Shown: one piece after another, positions 46,829-54,839 of the stretch
How the letters are laid out: the number at the start of each line of letters is the position of its first letter
How positions within the stretch are numbered: position 1 is the first letter of the stretch
Program-made: the position numbers and the translations under genes
NCBI GenBank assembly: GCA_963804245.1
Contig: CAWDPQ010000018.1
Span: 1-64,000 of the forward strand
DNA from: CAWDPQ01 sp963804245
GTDB taxonomy: Bacteria; Acidobacteriota; Vicinamibacteria; Vicinamibacterales; 2-12-FULL-66-21
DNA: 64,000 bases
Direction of reading: 5' to 3'
The notes under the pieces: model-generated
What the model was told of the DNA's origin: nothing
Database searches by the model: none
The model's input: only the letters and a program-made list of their open reading frames with translations

Positions 46829-48640
46829 TTAGCGGCTGACGCGCACTTCGACCTTCGGCGTCTCACCCGCGACGAGCGTGACCGGCACCGCGATTGAACG
46901 CAAACGCTCGAGGATCGCGCGGTCCGTGGGATTCATGACCTCGGGATTTGGCACGGCCGCGATGAGGTAGCGGCCAGGCACCACTGACCCGAGCAGGAAA
47001 GTGAAGGCCCGCCCGGGGCGACGAACGGCGCCTCCCGCGGCTCCCGGCAGCAGCGGCATTTCCGTTGTCGCCTGTATGGCCGTGTACTGCACCGAGCCCG
47101 AGCGCCATCGGGCAGGATCTTCCGAAAACAGCATCACGAGAACGGTTTCCGGATCTTCCGGCTCTCGCAATCCGGTCAGCGTCACCTCGACGTCGGCCTT
47201 TTCGTTCGTGAAGAGGACCAGCAGGTCGTCGATGATCTCCGTGCCCGTGAAATCGAGTGGTTTGCCGGCGAAATCCTCTCCTCCCGCGCGGCTGATCGAC
47301 ACCAGTAATGCCCCGTTCATGGTCGCGTGGAGGACCATCGGACCTCGTAGTCCGGTTAACTCGAACCTGTCCGTTTCTTGGGGGTGAGCCACCGGCTCCT
47401 TCGCATAAGACGGGCCGTACTTGTCCGGCGGGCGAGTGGCCGTGACAACCGCGTTCGGAAAGTGCCGGGCGCTATTGGTATCGCGCGGAGGCCCTTGAAG
47501 GACGAAGCGCCCTGAGACTCTCGCGCCGGAGTTCGTCTGGACTTTCAGCGTGACGTCTGCATCGACCTTGACGTTGACGTAGGCCGCCTCCTCCTGCCGA
47601 TAGCTCGTGCTCACGATCAGGTAGTAATCGCCCGACGGGACGTCGGAGAACACCAATTGGCCGTCGTCCTGGCGACTGGTCTGACGCATCGACGAAGAGA
47701 AATACGTGTCGCGACGGTTATTGAGAGTCGCCGACGCCTCACGACCGAGCGTCAGTCCGCGCGAATCGACGGCGTCGATGGCCACTCTCGCGAGCGGACC
47801 GGACGCGAGAGAAAAGTTGACCTTCGCGCTGTCCTTTCCGCTGCGCACGACGATGTGGCGCGCATCGCTGAGCGCCTGAGTGCCCGGATAGTAGGTCGTC
47901 ACGAAGCCGAAGCGTCGCGTCGTCGGGAGATCGCGTCGTCCATGCACTGGTGGCCTGACATGCATGGGCGTCGCGATGACGAAATACTCGCCGGGTGTGA
48001 GATTGAAGAGCCGGAACTGCCCGAGGTCGTTGGTCAAGGCGCGCGAGACGGAGACGGGCATCAGCGTGACGTGCCCGCGGAAGTCATTCCTCCGGATAGC
48101 CTGAACCTCGACGTTCAATAAGCCCTCGCCGTTCCTGTCGGCGATACGCCCCACGATCGCGCCGGTTCGCTCGAGCCGGATCGCCACCTCGAACGCTCGT
48201 CCTTCGCCAACAGTCGCTTGTTTCGCGCGTGGAGGCTCGAGGAACCCATTCGTTCGAGGAACACTGATGTAGTACGAACCACCTGGCAGACTCGCGAAGT
48301 CGAACGCGCCGTTGTCGTCCGTCTCCACCTCTCTCTGGACGTACGCGGGCTTCGGACCGGCGGTCCGCGTTTCGGCGGGGCTCCCTGAGAGCCTGACGCG
48401 CGCGCGCCGGACCGGCGCGCCGTTGTCCCTCGCCAGCACGCGGCCAGTGATGCGAGCGGAGCCCGTGGGCTGTGACTCCGGACGTTGCGGCGTGCTCTCC
48501 GCGAGCGCCGGGCTCGCGATGGCGACCGCGCTTACCGAAAGGAGAGCCAACAGGCTGCGCAATCGCGAACGGATTCCCGTAGCCGCTAATTCAACTTCGT
48601 GCTCCCGTGATGCGGCGAGAGTTGTCGCGGCCGCTGTCAT
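46829..48640 (-). CDS. Exported protein with carboxypeptidase-regulatory-like (CarboxypepD_reg) repeats
   Basis: 603 residues from the ATG at 48640 (GGAGG nine bases upstream). Signal peptide (LRSLLALLSVSAVAIASPAL), then several beta-sandwich units of the carboxypeptidase-regulatory-like type: ARITGRVLARDNGAPVRRAR with FASLPGGSYYISVPRTNGFL, GAIVGRIADRNGEGLLNVEV with LFNLTPGEYFVIATPM, and VFSDVPSGDYYLIVSTSYRQ. The rest continues with similar beta-rich stretches (LGSVVPGRYLIAAVPNPEVM). No enzyme motif or membrane anchor. This is a large family in Acidobacteria, secreted or periplasmic, role unknown; it may assist Oar-type receptors. Divergent from the GH39 gene. Confidence 0.8.
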   Translation of the reverse strand: MTAAATTLAASREHEVELAATGIRSRLRSLLALLSVSAVAIASPALAESTPQRPESQPTGSARITGRVLARDNGAPVRRARVRLSGSPAETRTAGPKPAYVQREVETDDNGAFDFASLPGGSYYISVPRTNGFLEPPRAKQATVGEGRAFEVAIRLERTGAIVGRIADRNGEGLLNVEVQAIRRNDFRGHVTLMPVSVSRALTNDLGQFRLFNLTPGEYFVIATPMHVRPPVHGRRDLPTTRRFGFVTTYYPGTQALSDARHIVVRSGKDSAKVNFSLASGPLARVAIDAVDSRGLTLGREASATLNNRRDTYFSSSMRQTSRQDDGQLVFSDVPSGDYYLIVSTSYRQEEAAYVNVKVDADVTLKVQTNSGARVSGRFVLQGPPRDTNSARHFPNAVVTATRPPDKYGPSYAKEPVAHPQETDRFELTGLRGPMVLHATMNGALLVSISRAGGEDFAGKPLDFTGTEIIDDLLVLFTNEKADVEVTLTGLREPEDPETVLVMLFSEDPARWRSGSVQYTAIQATTEMPLLPGAAGGAVRRPGRAFTFLLGSVVPGRYLIAAVPNPEVMNPTDRAILERLRSIAVPVTLVAGETPKVEVRVSR

Positions 48641-48915
48641 CCCAGCATTCCTCCAACAAGGGCTGTCAGCGTGATCGGTCCTGCCCGCCCCGATGTGCGC
48701 ATAGTTACTTGGAAGAGCGAAGCAAATGCGGAGCTGACGGCTACTGACCGAAATGCGGGATATAGTGCGCCCACAAGCCGGCTGCCGCTGACGATCTGTT
48801 TACGGCCGTTACAAGTCTGACGCCGGACGAGCGCAGGCGGTCTGGTTCTTTCGAATGACGGATCGGCCGACGTCTCCGCAATCTCTCGCTGAAACAGGTC
48901 GTAAAGTATTCCCTG

Positions 48916-50608
48916 ATGACGAAGCGCCTTCTCTCCGCTTGCCTCGTGTTTGCGGGCATGTACGCAATCGTGCGAGGCGCGCCGCAGGCCCCTCCAGCAG
49001 CGACGACGTTTCCCGTTTCGATTCGCGTCGACGCCGCCCGGTCCTCCGGTCCGTTGAAACCGATCTGGCGCTTCTTCGGCGCTGACGAGCCGAACTACGC
49101 CTACATGACGAACGGAAAGAAGCTGATCGCAGACCAGGGGAAGCTGGCGCCCGAGCGCGTGTATTTCCGCGCGCACAACCTGCTCACGAGCGGAGATGGC
49201 ACGCCGGCGTTGAAGTGGGGCTCGACCAACGCCTACATGGAAGACGAGAAGGGAAATCCCGTTTACGACTGGACCATCGTCGATCGGATCTTCGACACGT
49301 ATCTCGAACGCGGCGTCAAGCCGTACGTGCAGATCGGGTTCATGCCGAAGGCACTTTCCATCAAGCCGGATCCGTACCAGCACAAATGGACGCCAACGGC
49401 GAAGTACGACGAAATCTACACGGGCTGGGCGTATCCGCCCAAGGACTACGCCAGGTGGGGTGAGCTCGCGTACCAGTGGGTGAAGCACTGCGTCGACAAG
49501 TACGGACGAGCGGAGGTCGAGCAGTGGTACTGGGAGACCTGGAACGAGGCGAATATCGGGTACTGGCGCGGCACGCCGGAGGAGTTCAGGAAGCTTCACG
49601 ATTACGCGGTCGACGGTGTTCGGCGCGCACTGCCCACCGCACGGGTCGGCGGACCAGACAGTGCGGGCCACGGGGGTCAGTGGATGCGCGACTTCCTCGA
49701 GCACCAGCTCCGCGGCACGAACTTCGTCACCGGGAAAACCGGCACGCCGATCGACTTCATCGCGTTCCATGCCAAGGGACGGCCCGAATACGTGGACGGC
49801 CACGTACGCATGGGCATCTCCAATCAGCTCTCCACCATCGCCGACGGTTTCCGGATCGCCGCGTCGTATCCCGAGCTGAAGTCGAAGCCGATCGTCATCG
49901 GAGAATCCGACCCGGAAGGTTGTGCGGCCTGTCAGGGACCGCAGCTGCAGTACCGCAACTCGACCATGTATTCCAGCTACACGGCGGCCAGCTTCGCACG
50001 CAAGCACGATCTCGCGGAACGGCACGGCGTCAACCTCGAAGGCACGTTGACGTGGGCGTTCGAGTTCGAGGACACGCCGTTCTTCGCCGGCTTCCGGGCG
50101 CTGTCGACCAATGGCATAAACCTGCCGGTCTTCAATGTGTTCCGCATGTTCAGCAGGATGGGTGTCGAGCGAATCGCCGCAACGAGCGACAGCGCCGTCG
50201 ATCTCGACACGATCGTCAAGCAGGGTGTTCGCGCAGCGCCCCGACGTCGCGGCGCTGGCGAGCCGCGATTCACGCCGCGCGACCATCCTCATCTGGCACT
50301 ACCACGATGACGACGTTCCCGGCCCGGCCGCGGATGTGTCGCTGGTTGTCGAGGGATTCGAGGCTCCTCAGGGAAAAGCGAAGGTGCAGCATTTCAGGAT
50401 CGACGGCGGTCACAGCAACGCCTACACCGTGTGGCAACGCATGGGTTCACCGCAGCCCCCGTCCTCAGCGCAATACGCCGAACTCGAAAAGGCGAGTGAG
50501 CTGACGACCCTGAAAGAACCCATGGCCGTCGACACCGCCGGCGGCCGTGCGACGATCGGGTTCACGCTGCCACGCCAAGGCGTATCCCTAATTGTGCTGG
50601 AGTGGTGA
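48916..50608 (+). pseudogene. GH39 family glycoside hydrolase, frameshifted near the C-terminus
   Basis: From the ATG at 48916 (TAAAGT eight bases upstream) the frame is convincing to about 50225 and then continues in the next frame (DDVPGPAADVSLVVEGFEAP) to 50608. Signal peptide (LSACLVFAGMYAIVRGAPQA), GH39 TIM barrel with WYWETWNEANIGYW (acid/base Glu211) and KPIVIGESDPEG (nucleophile Glu330), and the C-terminal beta-sandwich ending TIGFTLPRQGVSLIVLEW. GH39 includes beta-xylosidases and alpha-L-iduronidases; the substrate here could be plant xylan. The enzyme core is intact, so activity might survive the shift. Restored length about 563 residues. Neighbours: divergent CarboxypepD_reg gene; a histidine-kinase fragment overlaps the 3' end. 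Confidence 0.82.
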
Positions 50609-50904
50609 CGTCCATGAATTCCTGGACCGACGCGGTAAAGGGAGATGATCAACACAACACCGTTGCCCCGGACCTTCCACTGCATATCCGCGTCCGGGTC
50701 GAAGGCACTACGCTGGTGTTCGAGAACGATCTCCACTCCGACCCGAAACCGCCGCACTCGACCGGAATCGGTCTGGCCAACATGCGAGAGCGCTTCCGCA
50801 TCGCGACGGGCGAGCTGGTTGTCTGGCGCATCGAAGAGGGCAGGTTCGTCGTGCGGCTGCCGCTGGTGAGTAAGGACGCGGCGACCTCACGTAGCCGATC
50901 GTAG
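50602..50904 (+). pseudogene. Histidine-kinase (LytS-like) ATPase domain fragment
   Basis: The 100-codon frame overlaps the end of the GH39 gene by seven bases. Its recognisable part is LHIRVRVEGTTLVFENDLHS followed by STGIGLANMRERFRIATGEL and a last strand FVVRLPLV: the C-terminal half of a HATPase domain of LytS-type kinases (V-x-N, GIGLxNxRxR motifs). No phospho-acceptor, sensor or N-box front part remains. It is joined to unrelated sequence on both sides, so this is a remnant and not a gene that could work. Confidence 0.6.
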
Positions 50905-50929
50905 AGCCCAGAGGCTGCCCCGCGACGCC

Positions 50930-51062
50930 GCCACGCTGGATCGCCTGGAGGCCAAGGGTCTGGTGGTCTCGACGCGTCCCGGCACATCGGAGGGACCATC
51001 GCGTCGCGTGTTCGCGGTGACCCCGGCCGGCGCCCGCTCGTTGTCACTGACGCGTGCCACGC
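50930..51062 (+). pseudogene. 3' fragment of a second PadR gene (paralogue)
   Basis: 133 bases align with 46505-46637 of the intact PadR gene with 11 mismatches (about 92% identity), most of them at third codon positions. The translation TLDRLEAKGLVVSTRPGTSE and PSRRVFAVTPAGARSLSLTR is preserved. The start half of the gene is missing and the fragment runs straight into a copy of the PIG-L gene front at 51061. Because differences are mostly synonymous, it was a separate functional paralogue before it broke. Confidence 0.7.
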
Positions 51063-51117
51063 AAGTCCGGTTTTCAAGAAGTCCTTGCGATTCATCATGG
51101 TGGGTGATCCGCTCCTT
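51061..51117 (-). repeat. 57-bp exact copy of the PIG-L (42517) gene start
   Basis: Bases 51061-51117 are identical to 43520-43576, which hold the ribosome-binding site and the first 13 codons (MMNRKDFLKTGL) of the PIG-L deacetylase gene on the minus strand. It abuts the PadR fragment. It points away from, and does not join, the second PIG-L gene at 51193. Shared homology of this kind can drive recombination or cause assembly chimeras. Confidence 0.75.
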
Positions 51118-51192
51118 CGCTGCGACGAACAGTCGGATTCATGAGACGACATGTTTGTGGGTGTAAAGGGTGAACAGGATTGATATACACAT

Positions 51193-51990
51193 TCAGCGGA
51201 AGAGGTCATTCGAGGCGGCCCCCGGCACCATGCGTGTGAGCGGAAGTTCTCCCTTCAAGAGAGCTTCCATCGATTTGAACACCCGCTCGACAGCTTCCTC
51301 CGGCATCTGTGTCTTGTGACACGCCATCGACCGTCGCGCCGCATCAAGATCGGCCGGCGTGAAGGACACGCGCACGTTGAACAGGCTCGGTTGCGGTATT
51401 ACGAAGGGCGGCACTCCTCGAGTGGGATTCATGGCGAGAATCCCTTCAGCCGGAATTGAGCCGTAGAACAGTCTTTGCGGCACACCTGGCGCGGCTGCCC
51501 GAACGAGTTGGGTGACTGTGCTGCTGATGATCCTGTGGTCAGGGTGGCCGTAGCCTCCGTCCGGCCCCCACGTGATAAGAGCGTCTGGCCGCAGCTTCTG
51601 GAATTCCTCGACGAGACGTTGTGTCAAACGGAAAAGCAACGCGGGGTCGGCGTTGTAGTGGCCGAGGGCTCCGTCGGGGAAGCCGAGCAGAATCGGCGGC
51701 CGGATGCCGAGCGCCAGCGCGGAACACCGCGCCTCTTCAGCGCGTAGCTTGGCGATTTCCGGCCCGCGCGGGACGGTCGTGTTCGCAGCGCCTTGCGCGC
51801 CATCGGTCGCGATGATCATGTGAACTTGGACCCCCTCACGCGCATAGCGGGCCAGTATCGGCCCAACCGGCGTCTCGTCGTCAGCGTGCGCCCAAACCGT
51901 CACGAGCGTCCTGGTTGTTGTTTGGCTAAACGTGGCTGGCGCAGCGAACATGATCAGTGCTGAGATGACGGCAGTCGCGAAGACACGCAT
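51193..51990 (-). CDS. Exported PIG-L family deacetylase
   Basis: 265 residues from the ATG at 51990 (AGGAG five bases upstream; a GTG at 51996 overlaps the ribosome-binding site). A Sec signal peptide (VFATAVISALIMFAAPATFS) precedes the PIG-L/LmbE fold: LVTVWAHADDETPVG has the H-x-D-D zinc site, DGAQGAANTT and LGFPDGALGHYNADPALL are typical, and GGYGHPDHRIIS gives the third ligand. It is a different lineage from the Tat-exported PIG-L at 42517. Probably an extracytoplasmic N-deacetylase of an amino-sugar derivative. It lies next to a region of gene fragments that includes a copy of the other PIG-L gene's start. Confidence 0.88.
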   Translation of the reverse strand: MRVFATAVISALIMFAAPATFSQTTTRTLVTVWAHADDETPVGPILARYAREGVQVHMIIATDGAQGAANTTVPRGPEIAKLRAEEARCSALALGIRPPILLGFPDGALGHYNADPALLFRLTQRLVEEFQKLRPDALITWGPDGGYGHPDHRIISSTVTQLVRAAAPGVPQRLFYGSIPAEGILAMNPTRGVPPFVIPQPSLFNVRVSFTPADLDAARRSMACHKTQMPEEAVERVFKSMEALLKGELPLTRMVPGAASNDLFR

Positions 51991-52123
51991 GCGCACTCCT
52001 TCCGTTCACACCGAAGTCTTGGCGGACAGAGTACCTGAAATCATTCCGTCGAGCGCAAGATCGCCGTGCAGCGGCTGAAGCAGATCTTCAAGGGATGAGG
52101 AAACGTCTCGCGCCCGCCGTGAC

Positions 52124-52129
52124 TATAAT
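52124..52129 (+). promoter_or_regulatory. TATAAT -10 element before kinase GTG
   Basis: A perfect TATAAT ends 15 bases before the GTG at 52145, giving a predicted 5' leader of only about eight bases without a Shine-Dalgarno. No convincing -35 is seen 16-18 bases upstream. Confidence 0.4.
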
Positions 52130-52144
52130 TGCGCCGTCCCATTC

Positions 52145-54789
52145 GTGGCTCTCACCCCAGGCACGCGGCTCGGTCCGTACGAGATCCAAGGCGCGCTCGG
52201 CGCCGGTGGCATGGGCGAGGTCTACAAGGGCCGCGATACGCGTCTCGACAGAACCGTCGCCGTCAAGATCCTGTCGGCGCTGACGGCCGCCGATCCGCAA
52301 TTTCGTGACCGGTTCGACCGGGAGGCACGGGCGATCTCGCAGCTCGATCACCCTCACGTTTGTGCGCTGCATGACGTCGGGGAACACGACGGGATCGCCT
52401 ATCTCGTCATGCAGTACCTCGACGGCGAAACGCTCGCGGCCACGCTGGCGAAAGGGCCGCTGCCGCTGGATCGCGCGCTGCGCCATGCGATCGATATTGC
52501 CGATGCGCTCGACAAGGCTCACCAGGCGGGCATCGTTCATCGCGATCTGAAGCCCTCGAACATCATGCTCACGTCGGGAGGCGCGAAGCTGCTCGACTTC
52601 GGACTCGCGAAGACGACGCCGCTCTTCGCAGACAAAGGCGCGTCGATACTGCCGACCTCGCCAGCAGTTCTCACGCAGCAAGGCACCATCCTGGGAACTC
52701 TCCAATATATGGCGCCCGAGCAGCTCGAAGGCCAGCAGGTCGACGCCCGCACCGACGTGTTCGCATTCGGCGCCGTCCTCTACGAAATGCTGACCGGCCG
52801 TCGCGCGTTCGAGGGCAGCAGTCAGGCGAGCCTCATTGGCTCCATCCTCAAGGACGCTCCGAAACCTATCTCCGGTGTGCAGGCGGTCGTGCCCTCATCG
52901 CTCGAGCGCGTCGTGATGACGTGCCTCGAGAAGCGGCCTGAAGATCGCTGGCAATCGATGCGCGATCTGCGGCGGGAGCTGATGTGGGCGGCCGAATCCC
53001 CGGGTGGGTTGGCAATTCCGTCGGCGCCGACGTCGACATCGCCGCAACTCGGATGGTTGCCTTGGGCAGTGGCGGCTGTCGCCATCGTGGCCGCGGTCGT
53101 CATTGCCGGCGTGAGTCTCGGACGTGATGCTGCCGTAGAGGCTCCCACGCGTCTAACGGCGATGCTCGAGCAGGGCTACTTCACCTCCCGCCCTGGCCGA
53201 GGCCTCGCAATCTCGCCCGACGGTCGGTTGCTCGTTTATGTTGCAGGCGGACCGTCACGCCGCATGCTCTACCGGAGGCCCCTCGATCGGCTGTCCGGCG
53301 AGCCCATTCCGGGGACCGAGGGTGCCGCGCAGCCGTTCTTCTCACCTGACGGGCGCTCGCTAGCGTTTTTCACGGTTGGCGGCGAGCTGAAAAAGATCGC
53401 GCTCGACGGCTCTGCGGCCGTGACCCTCGCTGGAGGGATGCAAAACGGTCAATGGGGCTTCGGCGTCTGGCGTAATGACAACGTGATCGTCTTCAGCATG
53501 TTCGAGAACCTGCTGCAAGTATCGGCCGACGGCGGCACGCCGACGGCGCTGACAACGCTGGGCGAGGGGGCGACGGCGGATCTGTGGCATCACTACCCGG
53601 CGGTCGTGCCCCTGACGGGCGATCTCATTTTCACCGTTTACACCGCCAACGCAGAGACGCGTCTCGACATCCTGACGTGGGAGACGAAGACACGCTCCAC
53701 GCTCGTTGAAAACGCGGTTGGTGCCATCGTAACTTCTTCCGGACATCTGCTCTTTGGTAGAGACGATGTTCTGATGGCTGGATCGTTGGACCCGAAAGCT
53801 CGTTCGCTCGGCCCCGCCAGCCCGCTGACCGAGTCGGTCGTGGTCGACCGTTTCGGCATCGCACAGCTTGCCATGTCAGCGTCGGGAACTGCGGCGTACG
53901 TTGCGCCGGATCCTACGCCGCCCGCGCCGGCCCTTGGATGGGTCTCACGTTCCGGAACGTTCGGTGAGATCCTCACTCTCCCAGTTGGTGTCGACGAAGC
54001 CAGCCTGTCACCAGACGGGACACTTGCCGTGGCAGCGATCGAGGGCACGAGCAAGGTCTTCCTCGTCGATCTCGTCCGGCGTGTGACGACCCCCTTGAGG
54101 CTGGGGAAACGCCGCGTGGAATCGGTGCGCTGGCATCCGGATGGGAAGCGCATCACGCTCGGCGGCGCGTATATCGGCGTTGCTCGATCCCGACAGCGCC
54201 TCCGAGACCCGACTCACACCGACGGGCCGGCCCAAGCGCTACGCCTCGTGGGCACCGGACGGCCGCAGCGTCGCGTATACGACCTTTGAGCCCTCCCTCG
54301 ACATCTACGTGCTCACGTTGAAGGACGACGGTACACCTGCCGGGGCGCCACGCCCCTTGCCGACGACCGACGGACCGGATTTCGCTCCGGCGATCTCGCC
54401 GGATGGAAAGTGGATCGCGTATCGAGCCGCCTCCGACCCTGCGGACCAACCGGACCGACGTCTACGTTGCGCGCTATCCGGAGGGGTCCGGACGCGTGCA
54501 GATTACGAGCAATGGCGGCGGAACGCCCTTTTGGAACCGAAAAGGCGACGAGCTGTTCTTCGGCAGCCCACCGGGGGTGATACAGAGCGTCGACATCACG
54601 TTCGGCAACCGCGTGAAGGTGGGGACTCCCCGCACGCTGTTCACGATCGGGGATCTCGGATCGTTCTCGGTCACCTCGGACGGCAGCCGATTCCTGGCGA
54701 TCAAGAATCCTCGAATCGAGCCTGCCCGACAGATCGTGATCGTTCAGCGCTGGCTCGACGAGCTGCGACGTGTCGTGCCAGTCAAGTGA
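52145..54789 (+). pseudogene. Ser/Thr kinase with C-terminal TolB/PD40 propeller, two frameshifts near the end
   Basis: GTG start at 52145. Kinase: LGAGGMGEVYKGRD, VAVKIL, HRDLKPSNIM, DFGLAKTT, APEQLEG, DVFAFGAVLYEMLTGRRAF. A helix (WLPWAVAAVAIVAAVVIAGV) lies near residue 300. The propeller follows (ISPDGRLLVYVAGGPSRRML, FFSPDGRSLAFFTV, SLSPDGTLAVAAIEG). The frame shifts by one base near 54180 (continuing LDPDSASETRLTPTGRPKRY, then ISPDGKWIAYRA) and again near 54440 (continuing TDVYVARYPEGSGRVQITSN to QRWLDELRRVVPVK). Both breaks are in the last 200 residues. Restored length about 880 residues. Membrane sensor kinase; signal unknown. Convergent with the TPR kinase. Confidence 0.85.
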
Positions 54790-54839
54790 CACCGCGCAGT
54801 CATGGCTTCAAGGGGTCTGAGGCGCGGTACCGACGTCGA

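Noticed and set aside
48637..50292. 551-codon minus-strand open frame
   Set aside because: Antisense to the GH39 gene, whose catalytic motifs are in the other strand; no domain, high-GC shadow.
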